This document shows positions 22,801-34,200 of a stretch of DNA of 64,000 bases, one piece after another; position 1 is the first letter of the stretch, and each line of letters opens with the position of its first letter. The stretch is from Gnetum montanum (Eukaryota > Streptophyta > Gnetopsida > Gnetales > Gnetaceae). A program made the translations under genes and the position numbers. The stretch lies in the NCBI GenBank assembly GCA_015680685.1, contig MNCI01000556.1, positions 879,931 to 943,930 of the forward strand, read 5' to 3'. Under the pieces are notes generated by a model, which saw only the letters and a list, made by a program, of their open reading frames with translations, ran no database searches and was not told the origin of the DNA.

Positions 22801-25329
22801 GTGCATTGGGTTCAATTTCTGGTTTGGAGGGGGTTCTGAAGCCTTATTTGGTACGGAGGTGTTGAGATGTTCAACCACTTGTGAGGGTGAGGGCTTGGTT
22901 GGATTTTTGATTCTAAAGAAGGGTCTTCTCTTCTTACAGTTTTCAAAACCAACAACAGGTTGAAGGTTTACAGCTCTCATAGCATTATGTTCTTGCAGTT
23001 GAGTGGGGAGTTCCCCTTGCATTGTTGGAGCGCGAGGTAGTGGAACTATCGGTGAAAGAGTGGTAGATGGATTTGGAGGATGGTATGTCTGTGGTATGTC
23101 TCCTGAAGGATAAGGAGTCCTTCTAAAATACTCCTGAACTTGGTAGTGACGTTGTGGAGTTGTGTAACCCATGGATTCACTTGGAGAAATTGGCTGCTGT
23201 ATGTAATAGCCATAAGGATAGGGTTTCCGGTAAGGGTATTGTTGCCTAGGAAGTGGCATCCCCCATGACTGTAGGTGTTGCCATTGCTGATGTTGCCTAA
23301 TAGGTTTTGGTGGAGTTCCACTTGGATAGTACGTTAACGGTTGGTGGAATTTCCTTGCGTTACCTTGGGGATAAGGTAACCTTTGGGGTGCCTGCCGTCT
23401 ATTAAGTTTCGGGTTGAGTGCATACATCCCAGACTCTTGTAGATGTGAGATTATTGGGCAACATCCCTTAGGATGGTCATATTGGCAGATCTCACGTCCA
23501 ACATCATTGTCCATGTCAAAATCCACAACCTCATCGACAATATTCATTTCTCCCTTACCCTTGTCACATGCATGGCCTAAATTTCTCCACTTTTTCTTAT
23601 CCTTATCACTACTTCATTCCTCCTTAGACTCCTCTACGATTTTTAGGAGAATTTCAAGTCTACTATCTAAGGAGTCCTATATCTCATATACATTAGCCAT
23701 CACTTCCATTTTTAATTTCTGAAGTGGCAAGGTTTTTCTATTCACCAACTCTTCGAGTGATGACTCATCCTCTTCATCATAGAATCTCACTCCCCTCTTC
23801 TGGAGGGAAGGATTGCGGTTATACTCTTCCGTGCTTTCTATTTTCTGTATCTCCCCTTCTTCTTTAGCTACATGCTCCAACAATCAATGAATTTCATGGG
23901 ATCTAAGTTCTGATAATCTTCCTTGGGCATAAGTCCCAAGGGTTCTCCTAGTCTCATGTCTTAGCCCATCCACGAGGTGGTGAAGTTGATCCTGTTGTGC
24001 ATAACCATGGCCTAGGCAACAATGTAGCAATGCATAGTATCAGCCCATGGTAGCATCCAAGGGTTCATGGTTATTGTATTTCCATCCTTGGATCTGTTTA
24101 TGCAAATTGGACACTCTAGAGTACGTTTGGAATTTATCATTGAATAACTTTAACATTGTACTCCATTGTCTAATAGATTCTAGTTCTAAGGACCAGTACC
24201 AACTCTCTACTTCTTTTATGAGTGTCCTAGGAAATAAATTTAGTTTCTACCACTCATTCTCAATATTTTGCAAGGTGTAGGCATCGTAGAATGCTTGTAA
24301 ATGATTTTTCGGATCAGCGTTGTATCCCCCTTCGAAGTGTGGGATATTATTCATGTCTAAGCGCTTGATCTGGCTATCTTTTTTATGCCTTGTTGGTATT
24401 CTCACTACATCTATAATATCTAGCATACTTTGGGTGGCAAGTAGGGGTTCATCATGATCATCTCTTTCAAGACATCTATGATACCTATGTGGTTCCCTAC
24501 TTTCCCTTCTTTCATGCCTGGATTCTCTCGAATGCCCTCATCCTCGCTCTCGATTCTCTTGTCAAGGTCTCTCATTTTGCTTATCCTTATCCTTACCATT
24601 GTGCTCTTTATGACTATGCCTTGATGTGGAAGGAGAGGGTGAATGATGTGATGAAGGGGAAGAAGAAGGAGAACCATCACCATAATGATTTTTCTTACAT
24701 TCTCTTCGATGGCTATGGCCCCGATCGTGATGATGATTAGAATGCCTATCCTTGTCATGTGTTTTTGTTCCCTTAGTGAACAGTTGGCATTCATGAGGAT
24801 CAGAACTAGGGTTTTGTATCATGGAGCGTAGGTTTTGATACCACACCTTCTCACTATTGTTAGGAGAGGGAACATCATTTGATGGAGAAACTGTTATAAG
24901 TGGTTCACCATCTCCAATTTTTCTTAGTATGTGTGGGACCCCTTTTCCATTCAACAATGTATGGTGGCTCTCCTGCTGTGAGTCCCTTAAAAGTTGTGCT
25001 ACTATGGGATGGTAATCCCTTGTGTCAAAATCACCTACAACGTATTCAGCGTAGAGCTACATCATGCCTATCTGTGCTAGAGCATGGAGGAGCATCTTAG
25101 GGACTGCCCGATCTGGAGGTAACACTATGTTACCTTGCAAGTCTCTCTAGCACAGTTGTTCATCCTGATGGAGGATAAAAGTAAAATTGGGTATATACTC
25201 ATCGAGATGAGTATATACTACCCGGTACTATTGAGGAACTGGTAGTTTGCAGTTATGTGTGTTAGACTGTCGACTGTTTCTTGTCTAATCCCTAGGCGGT
25301 GAAGTGCTTTTGTTAGAAGAAGGCGGCAT
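22801..25329 (-). pseudogene. gag of E
   Basis: The start codon is complementary to 25327-25329 ('MPPSSNKSTSPPRD'), about 150 bp inside the 5' LTR. A His/Ser/Lys-rich segment (24840-24560) precedes the capsid core (24380-23880: 'FEGGYNADPKNHLQAF', 'NLFPRTLIKEVESWYWSLE', 'RRTLGTYAQGRLSELRSHE'). Next come the 'EEGEIQKIESTEEYNRNP' region, a Cys/His tract 'REICQYDHPKGCCPI' (23500-23455) and a Pro/Gln/Tyr-rich tail (23400-22950). Stops occur at about 25285, 25225, 24240 and 23670, but long open parts remain (302 codons at 23547-22639). Confidence 0.85.
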
Positions 25330-25457
25330 TGTGTCTTATTTATCGGTGTGCTGATTAACTGTTATATAATTTTTTGTTTGATTAACCCTAAGGGTTCGTT
25401 TAAACTCCCAACAATATGGATAATTTCCTATGTTCTACTTAGCGCACAAACAACTTA

Positions 25458-25477
25458 GTCCCTAGCAACGATGCCAA
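25458..25477 (-). promoter_or_regulatory. Primer-binding site of E (tRNA-Asp type)
   Basis: Immediately inside the 5' LTR the minus strand reads TGGCATCGTTGCTAGGGACT. This resembles the tRNA-Asp-complementary PBS known for Athila-type elements (TGGCGCCGTTGCCGGGGA), with transitions at a few sites. The B copy at 57016-57036 is a decayed version. Confidence 0.8.
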
Positions 25478-26305
25478 TGATGAGTGGCGAGGTACCCCTA
25501 CACTCAACCATATGAATACAAGCATTACATGCGTGATCTGGTCAAACTCCGTAGACTAAGTGCCTATACTCCTTATGGAACACTTAAGGTTAATTGTTCA
25601 TTTTCTTCCTAGACTTACTTGTATTTTTCATAGTTGTATGTTTAAGTCTGAGGTATGTGATTTTTATAATTTTTATGTTTTATCTCCTATGCTGACGAGG
25701 TGAAGTGTGAAGAGACTAATTAACTAACTTTAACTAACTAACTAAGCCTTAATTAACCTAGCATCAGCATTCGTTTCAACTTACCGTTCACGCTCTAAAC
25801 CAATGCAACCTTGTTTACCAAATGCTATTCGTTACTGGGATCACCAAGCGTAACGCATGTGCTCAAAGCAGTCGTACTGAATACACTTAACTATGGGACA
25901 AGGGTTGAGAGAGATTTAATTAACTAATAAAGAATTTAAATGATGAATAATAAATAATAGTAACAAAAATCCTATTTAGCCTATTCCATCCACTCTAAGG
26001 TTTATCTAAGAAGTTCGTGTTTATTTTCGTACACAAACTTGTGTTCAGGTACAATATTTGCTCAAATAAAGATCCGTTCACTTTGGAGCTCCTACTACGG
26101 GCTCATGGAAATTATTCTATCTTTGGAGAGGGAAAACTACTAGAGTTTCACTACGGTTTAGGCATAAACTTAGAAACAAGGGAGAGTTGCCTCTTATTTA
26201 TAGACTTAGCGGTGCACCACAATATCGCGTACATGATATCGTGGGGGAAGATGTGATATCGCTGGGGATGTGATATTGCAACGGACGTGATATTGTGTCC
26301 CGTTA
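25478..26305 (-). repeat. 5' LTR of E
   Basis: 828 bp; plus-strand start TGATGAGTGGCGAGG, end GTGTCCCGTTA (CA mutated to TA), followed by the target duplication GCTTT. Clear pair of 16379-17190, with GATATCGC-like repeats at 26220-26300. Confidence 0.9.
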
Positions 26306-28330
26306 GCTTTCAAATGAAAAGGATCTCTTATTCATCTAACATCATATTTAAAAAAGGAGAATATTGATGATTAATTATATAGATATCAAAGCTAGAATTT
26401 CCCCACTTCTTAATGAAGATGACTTGAATCATCCTATATTACATTCACTCTTGACAAGAAACCATTGTAAGATATGAACAAGTATTAGGGCAAGGGGAAC
26501 CTTAAGGTTAAGGTCATCTAGTAGACAATCAAAAGAACATCAAAAAACTCATAAAAGAAGAGTAAGCTCACATAGCTCTCTTAGTTTTTCACCCTCTCAT
26601 CTTTATCTTTATTGTCAAGCTTTGATGAGGGTGAACATGACTAAGGGAGGAGGGGTAATGATAAGATACCAATTGCCAAAGATGAAACCATTGTAGAAAT
26701 GGTAGGAGGAAAGATAAACATCAACAAGGAGATGAACATCATCATGAAAGAAGGTGAAGTAAACAACACTAAGAAAAACATGATTATGATAGGAAACATA
26801 AGGACTAGGATGATAAACATTCAAGAGGTAGTTTAAATCCTCACTAGGCATCAAATTGATAGCAAAATTAAAAGGTTAAATATAAAAAACATCCCAAAGT
26901 TTAAGGGAGGCTATAATGTGATACTGCAACATTACTTACAAGCCTTCCATGATGCTTATGCCTTGTGGAATATTAAAAATGAATGGAGAAAGTTGAAACT
27001 TTTTCCAAGGATACTCATCCAAGAAGCTAAAAGTTAGTAGTAGTCCTTAGAACTAGAATCTATCAAGATATGGAATACAATGTTTGAGTTTTTCAATGAA
27101 AAATACCAAACATACTTTAGGTGTTCAACTTGAGAAAAGAATCCAAGGGTGGAAACAAGATAACCATGAGTCCCTTAATATAGCCTAAGGTAGATACTAT
27201 TCTCTTCTTCATAGATGTATGGGCCATGGATTTTTTTAGAAGAAGAAGCTACATTATATCATAGAAAGACTTCATAATAAGATAAGAAAGATCTTGGAAT
27301 CTATGCTTGAGGGAGATTATCTAATATGAAAGTCCATCAAATCTAAAGAAAAATCAAGCAGTAAAGAAAGAAGGTAACCTAAAGAAGATAGAAAGTATAA
27401 ATGAGTATAACAAGAATTGATGAATGAGCATCAATAAAAGAGTTAGTGAAGAGAAAGATCTTGTCTATCGAAAATCTAGTTACTAAAATTTTAGAAAAGG
27501 TTGATAAAATATGTGACTTCATTAAAAAAAATTTCAACTAGCATAAGCATCATGGAGGAGAAAATAGAACATGGAAGAATCAAGGATAAAGATAAAAGAA
27601 AGAAATGAGATATAAGGAAGAAATGATATAAACACAAAGAAAAGTCACTACAATGGAAAATATTGAAGACTTAAAACTAGATGTTAACAACTATGACATT
27701 TTTTAATACAAAGATCCAAAAAGTTTCTATTCAATAATATTGCACTTGCAAGAGTCTAGGGCTTATGCACTAAAGCTAAAGTTCATTAAGAAGCAAGACC
27801 TAAGAAGGTTGACTTATCTTTACGGAAACTATAGGTAGATCTATCACTAGCACTATTATTATCCAAGTAGGACTTCATCTCAACCTTAGGTGTATTATTA
27901 GTAGTAGAAAAACTCATTGTCATGAGGGATGCCATCACCAAGGTAACAATATTCCTAAAAGTAATTTGATCCTTATGTATATTATGTTTAGTAGCCTATA
28001 TTACCAAGTACCTCTATGAGTCATGCCTTAGCTCATCATTGTTATACTTTGGAACATCATAGACCTACTACTTCATGTGTTAAAGCTCCTTCCACATATG
28101 ATTCTCATCCTCTATAACACTCTCAACCTTACTTCTTGAATCCCTTACACCTGGTTAGCCAATATAAAGATAAATCCCTCTATAACATTAATAATAGAAT
28201 GCTACAAGAGTAGTAAACTTTCAAGGGATTGGAAACACAATTGTTTCTAAGTGTAGGCCTCAAAAATAGTCATTCTTTAAACCAACTAGTCCTTTCAAAT
28301 TTTCACAAGCATCCATGGGTATAGATCCAA
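26306..28330 (+). pseudogene. gag of element A
   Basis: Resumes after E. The capsid core at 26870-27120 ('IPKFKGGYNVILQHYLQAF', 'NEWRKLKLFPRILIQEAKS', 'FNEKYQTY') matches E, Ath1 and B. The remainder (27120-28330) is AT-rich and interrupted in all frames, but the Cys tract equivalent near 27690 ('FQYKDPKSFYSII') can still be followed. Confidence 0.65.
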
Positions 28331-29300
28331 CACCAATAACCTCCAAGATAATATCTAAGACACCTTCAAACAAAAGTGCTTCTAATGCATAAACTATCAT
28401 TATCTCTCATGAAATTATAGATTAGATAAAAGTAGCACATCTTCCTAGAAAAAGCACCAAGTTAGGGGGTTCTCTAGTTTATTTTTCAATCATAGGAAAT
28501 GCACTATGCAAATTTCTACTAGACTTAGATTTTAAAGTCAATATGATTTCTTAGGAAATACACAAGGTAAAGAATCCACAACTATTAAAAAATGTTACAT
28601 TAGTTTAGAGCTTATAGACTAGTGCATCATTATTTCCTTGAGACTAGTAGAAGACATTATGATCATCATTAATGATTGATCATATCCCACAAATTTATTA
28701 ATAATTCATATGAATAGTTGTAAGGTGGAATTTCCTATTATCATGGGAAGAGATGAGCTAAGCACAATTTCTACTATGCTAGGAATCAAAGATTTGTCCT
28801 TAAAAATTTTCAAGAAAAATGAGAATGAAAGGATAGAGAAGAAGAGAGATACATGCATTGCATACAGTGACACACGATACAACTGCGTGCAAACAATCTA
28901 GGTAGTGAAAGGTACAACCATCAAAGCATGTAAGTCATGTGTCAAACCAATAGATGTTCAAAGGTACATGGATACAATAACCATAAAATAAGAGGATACC
29001 TACTCATTAATATCAAGTTATTACTTCAATTCTATAATATATATGGAATAGACCAAAGTTCTTACAAGCTCTTACATTGACAAGATGGATAAAATGGAGT
29101 GGCTTAGATATCAAATATTTGATGATGAACATAGAAATAAAGTAAAACATATTAAAAAGAGTTGAAATTTTAAAAAGTATTTGAACCAAAAACATTGGAG
29201 CTAAAAACATCCCTAGAATATCTTGAGTATGTATTCTTGAAAAATGACAATCCAATAATCATAAATGCCCAACTCATAAAGGGACACAAATAGAAGTTAC
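28331..29300 (+). pseudogene. Protease and linker of element A
   Basis: 'LLDLDFKVNMIS' at about 28517-28552 is the active-site position with D-x-G degraded to D-x-D. 'VEFPIIMGRDELSTISTMLG' (28720-28780) is the conserved block. The Cys-bearing linker 'DTCIAYSDTRYNC' (28850-28890) follows. A 63-codon open stretch (28710-28901) is the longest survivor. Confidence 0.7.
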
Positions 29301-30230
29301 TAAATGTAGTAAAAAGATGACCAACAGTATTTACCTAGTCCTATGATGAAATCATAGGCATTGATCCATGCATATGCTAATACAAAATCTATGTAGACTC
29401 TTTCATTAAGCCTAAGTGATAGTCATCGAAAAGATTGAATCCTAAACTAAATTATTTGATTAAGAAAGAGCTAGAAAAACTCCTAGAGGTTAGATTCATC
29501 TATTCTATAGTAGACAATGAGTGGATAAGTCCACTAGTCATTGTGCATAAGAAATATAGGTAGTTGAGGATTTGCATTTACTTTAAGATATTGAACATGA
29601 CAACCATCAAAGATCATATTCTATTGTCATTTGTAAACCAAGTATTGAACATCATTATAGGCCACAAGTATTATTGCTTTTTGGAAAACTATAGTGAATA
29701 TAATAAAATCCAAATAGCCCTAGAAAATTAGGACAAAACAATATTTACAAGTCCTTGGGGGAATTTTTCATATCAAAAGATGTCATTTGGCCTAGGCAAT
29801 ACACCTACAACCTTCTAATGACATTCCCTAAGTTTCTTTTAATAATAAATTTGAAGTAGTATGGAGATCTTGATGGATGACATTTGGACATATAGGTTAA
29901 AATTTATGCAAGCACTAGACCATCTTGAGTAGGCATTGAAATAATACATGGAGATAAATCTCAATCTCAACTAGTAGAAGAGCTGTTTGATAATCTAGAA
30001 GGGCATTATCCTAAGGCATCAAGTTTTAGAAAAACTAATGGAGATGGATCCATGAAAGATAAGAGTGATCTAAGGAATAGCATAATAATAAAAAAATAGT
30101 AAAATATGTCCAACCATTTCTTAGACAAATAGGCTACTACAATATATTTATTAAGAATTTCTCCAAGATTGGCAAATGACTAGTAGAGCTGACAAAGAAG
30201 GATTCACCTTTTGAATGGGCCAAGAAATGT
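29301..30230 (+). pseudogene. Reverse transcriptase of element A
   Basis: Readable blocks: 'LNPKLNYLIKKELEKLLEVR' (29438-29497), 'FIYSIVDNEWISPLVIVHKK' (29498-29557), 'TIKDHILLSFVNQVLNII', 'YYCFLENYSEYNKIQI', 'SPWGNFSYQKMSFGL'. The catalytic loop reads 'EILMDDIWTY' at about 29865-29895, so both catalytic Asp codons remain even though the gene is otherwise in ruins. The thumb region 'YYNIFIKNFSKIGK' lies near 30135-30175. Confidence 0.75.
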
Positions 30231-30700
30231 AGGCACGTATTTCAACTACTAAAGAAGAAACCTGTAGAAACTCCAATTCTACAAGATTCCAATTGGTTTA
30301 AACCATTTCATATAATGAAAAATGCATCCAAATTTTTTCTTTGGAGTTGTGCTTGGATGATCAAAACTAGCCATACTATATTCATCATGCAAGTAGGAGT
30401 ATTATAGGTACACAACTAAACTACATCAACATAGAGAAGGAACTGATGGTTGTGGCATATGCCTAACAGAAATTTAGGTACTATATTCCTGGATATCTAG
30501 TTTTTATGCATACATGTCATAGTGTAATACACTTCCTAATGAATAGGCTATTAATCAACCCCCATATCATATGGTGGCTAGTGATCTTATAGGAATTAGA
30601 TCTTATAATGATTGATAAAAATGAAACCAATAATGATGTTGTAGATCATTTTTCTTGGTTAATATGGGACAACAAGGGTAATGAAGAGACTATTTTTGAT
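30231..30700 (+). pseudogene. RNase H of element A
   Basis: 'ETPILQDSNWFKPFHIM' (30258-30315), then 'YIHHASRSIIGTQLNYINI', 'EKELMVVAYA', 'IHTCHSVIHFLMN' and 'NNDVVDHFSWL' (to about 30665). Same order as in Ath1 and E; a frame change occurs near 30340. Confidence 0.7.
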
Positions 30701-32270
30701 CAATTTATTAGTGAGATATTTTTTGTAAAGGTAACAATGACCACAATACATGTAGTAAAATCATGGTACATAGAATTTCTATCATAATTACTCACACAAG
30801 AGGTCCCTACTAAATGGGATAGAAAGAAAAAGCAATACTTCCTCTACCAAGTTAAGTACTACATAGAGATAGAGGGTAAAATCTATAAGATATGCATGGA
30901 TGTCTTGATGCGATGTTTCTTGCCTAATGAAGATTAACTTAAATTTCTCCAAGATAAATATAACGTATCTTATGGAGGTCATCACACAAGTAGGAGAATG
31001 ATCATTAAAATCCTCATGATAGGATACTTTTGGTCCATAATCATTAGGAATGCACATCACATGATCATCTCCTATAAGCAATGTCAAAAAATGGAGGAAT
31101 GATTACAAGGCTACAAGATTCTCAATAATGAAACCAATCATTTGAGCCTTTTGATATTTGGAAAATTGATTTCATTAGTCCACTCACTCTAATATTCAAA
31201 AAGAAATTCTACATGATCATTGGAATGAACTAATGCACAAAAGAGGTAGAGGTTGCAATAATAACATATTGCATATCCATAATTTCAACCATGTTTTTTC
31301 AACCAAGTATGATAAATATGTTTGTTGTTCCTATGATACTTAATTCTAATAATGAAACTCAATTTATAGTAGCTAAAATGATCATAACCTAGAGCTAGTC
31401 CTCATCCCACTAAGTGAGATCTTGAGAGGATTGGTAGATGAGAGAAAACCTAACCTCTTCAAGTAGTTGAATCTAGGCTTGAACCTAGGTCTTCAACATA
31501 AAAATGAGTATCTTACCATTACTTTATAGTAGCTATTTTTAGAGAAATAATGAGACTCTTAGGGTTGAAACATAAACTAATAATATCCTATCATCTCCAC
31601 GCAAATGATAAAGCAAAAGTAAAAAATAGTAAAATCACATAAATCCTTACTAGAATCATTATTAGGTATAGGTGAGATTGGTGCATGAAATTCAATGGTG
31701 ACTTATGGGCCTATCTCTCAACTTAAAAACTTTTGATAAGCTACTCTTTATATGAGTTAGTGTATAGTAAGCTGTTAAAACTTTCTATAAAAGTAGAATT
31801 ACACACACTCAAAACAACTTGTGGTTTAACCTCAGCATTAGTCTAATATTAAAAGAACATCTAATGAACCTCAACATGATATATGAAAACAAACAAGTAG
31901 TTCTTGTGATGAATGAAATGCACAAGGTATACACCAAATAACATGGTGACTAAGTTACAAGAAGTATATCTCCAACAAGAAAGTAAGATCCTTTATTAAA
32001 ACTCCACACATATGCTTTAATAAACAAAATTCTAGACATTATGGAAAGGATTCTATATTATCCAATCCACTTTCAATTTAGGCACCATGAATATTTACCA
32101 CCTTGATTTTCCTAACAATATAATCTTGGTTAACACATAATAAGTAAAACCATTTAGGGATTTTCTAGAAGCCAACAACCTTATCGACACCTCAACCCAT
32201 GGTCAAGCCTAATCCATTTGTAACATCTTCACCTTTCAACTTAGTCATTAAGGAGATATCCATCTAACCT
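30701..32270 (+). pseudogene. Integrase of element A, split by a SINE
   Basis: 'FEPFDIWKIDFISPLTLIF' (31137-31193) holds the first Asp; 'MILNSNNETQFIVA' (31330-31375) is the second Asp position, changed to Asn. The coding sequence then jumps over the SINE and continues 'IFREIMRLLGLKHKL' (31536-31580). 'SYSLYELVYSKLLKL' follows near 31740-31785, with C-terminal remains to about 32270. Removing 31376-31522 plus one target copy restores collinearity with Ath1. Confidence 0.75.
31376..31522 (-). mobile_element. tRNA-derived SINE
   Basis: 147-bp insertion flanked by a perfect 13-bp target duplication TTTATAGTAGCTA (31363-31375 and 31523-31535), which splits integrase between '...QFIVA' and 'IFREIM...'. 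On the minus strand the head reads TAATGGTAAGATACTC (A-box-like) and, about 30 bp on, GGTTCAAGCC (B-box-like, 31476-31490 region), the spacing of a tRNA-type RNA polymerase III promoter. The rest ends near GATCATTTT. The long target duplication points to LINE-type endonuclease mobilisation. Confidence 0.8.
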
Positions 32271-34200
32271 AATATCTTGTAAGGACATGGTTTTTCTACA
32301 TTTTGTTTTATAATTTTTATTCATTTTCTCAAATTCTTCACATGTTTTCTATTTTTTGTAAAATTTCACTTTCTTTTATACTTTTTCTTTCTTTGTCTCA
32401 TTTTATTTTATAATTCATTATTTAATTTTGATTTTTCCATTTTGCATTAATAAAGATTATCATTTATGTATAGGCCAACTTTGTTATTTGGATGGTATCT
32501 TATGCTATCAAGATGATTAGGTCATCAAGTGTATAAAGCAATGAGGCCATGTCATCCATTCTTTCACTTTCTATAAATAAGATATCTTTATCATGAAACT
32601 AATATGATTCTTATCACACTAAAAAGTAAAATTAACTCATGGTTTTTATCCCTTGAGTAAAGGGTAAATAACCAAGGAAAAATGGAAATGGATATGACAT
32701 TAAGGGCACTTGCATATTCCATATACTTCCTCTATGAGTCTTATTATTGCATGTATTTATATCGTTAACCATGATATAATTTTTATGGAAGCATGTTTTT
32801 ATGTACGTATTGCCTTATCATGTAACTAAAAAGGCATATTACCCATGTTTGAAGGTAGTCCTCTAGTAAAGAAAGCATATTTACCAATTAATTAATTCAC
32901 AAAAGAAAATTGATTCTTGGGTAGTACTAGAAAGACATGTTATCCATTTCTAAAGGTACTCTAATATGATTAGCATTGGTTATGGGGCTAGAAAGGCATG
33001 TTACCTATGCTTGAAGGCATTCCTCTAACAGATGGAAAAGTTTTCTATAATCATTTAATCTTTAAGTAATTCATTAATAAAAAATTATTTCTTTTTTTCT
33101 ATTGTTGAGTAGTGATGCTTCATATGGTTGTGGTCCTATGGTTGTAACTTTGAAATGAAGCAATGTGATGTCATTGAAAAAAGTATCAACCTAATTTGAA
33201 GCCTAGATGAATATGTATGGGTCATCCTAATCACATTTGACACAAGAACATATTGCTAACATAATAAAACATATTACATTTCTATCTTTGTAGTTTCTTC
33301 TTATTTCATTATTCATCTCATTGTCGCATGTGATTTCTTGCCTGATGATTTTGTGTAGTATACTGCATGATTTCAAGACAATTATTGTGGGGGTATGAAA
33401 TAAAAAATAGATCAACATTTAATTTTCAATGTGCCTACAAACATATTGTGAAATGATTATACAAGAGCATAAGCCTACTTTGGAAAGGATCTACTTGTAT
33501 AACTTTTGGACATCTATTTTATCAAGTATATCTATATGCCCAAAACATTGAGATGTAATTTCAAATTTGAATGCATTCTTCATTTTTATTTTATCTTCTC
33601 ATGAACATCATCTATCAAATCTCTATTCATGTCCTGCATACTTTCAAACATATATGAACATTTAAATATTACTTTCAAGTATTTTCCACATGTCTAAATC
33701 ATATTTCTATGTTTCATTCAACTCCTAAATTGCTTCAAAATTTATAAACATAGGCCAAAAATTCAAAGAAAAAATTTCAAAATGCAATATGTTAGCACAT
33801 CCCCATCAATGTAGTTAAAAAATAGTATAAATATTCATAAAACTTAGCTAAATTTTCCATTTTCACCCAAACAAGATAGGAGTATTTATCATTTTTAGAG
33901 CCTAGAGTAGTCTAAGAATGATACCTACTAACCCATAGATTGACTTCCAACTTTTTTTTATTTTTTAAGCTTCCAAAGTTAAGCTCTACGTAATGGAGAC
34001 ACTAGGAATGAGGACTATAAAACTTTTTCAACATTCCATAGTTAGAAAAATAGGTACTTAAGGATTAAAATATAAAAATTAATTAAAAATAATAACACTT
34101 AGATACCTTATAATCATGAAACCATAAAAGGGTAATCACTTAGAAGCATTAACACCATATTTTTCCTAAATTAAGCTAACTAAAAGATTATGAAAGTGTA
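32271..34200 (+). other. Element A 3' non-coding region with a triplicated conserved block
   Basis: T-rich tract 32285-32420 as in Ath1. The block GAAAGRCATGTTACCCATG, single in Ath1 at about 10730, occurs three times (about 32829, 32937 and 32992). 33465-33500 matches the 'AAGCCTACTTTGG' block of the other copies. No gene is recognised; the ORFs on either strand are short and AT-driven. Confidence 0.6.

Larger units (their letters stand above)
16379..26305 (-). mobile_element. Element E: full-length Athila-like retrotransposon
   Basis: Complete structure on the minus strand: 5' LTR 25478-26305, PBS 25458-25477, gag, PR, RT, RNase H, INT, 3' non-coding, PPT 17191-17201, 3' LTR 16379-17190. 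It is flanked by a perfect 5-bp target duplication GCTTT (16374-16378 and 26306-26310). Length is 9,927 bp. It is the best-preserved Athila-like copy here and the reference used to read Ath1, A and B, but it still carries many in-frame stops. Confidence 0.9.

Noticed and set aside
22319-22963. Plus-strand ORFs at 22319-22573 and 22745-22963
   Set aside because: Shadows opposite the protease and gag of E.
31400-31520. A functional tRNA gene
   Set aside because: Only A- and B-box-like pieces are present without a foldable acceptor or anticodon arm; the target duplication shows it is a SINE.
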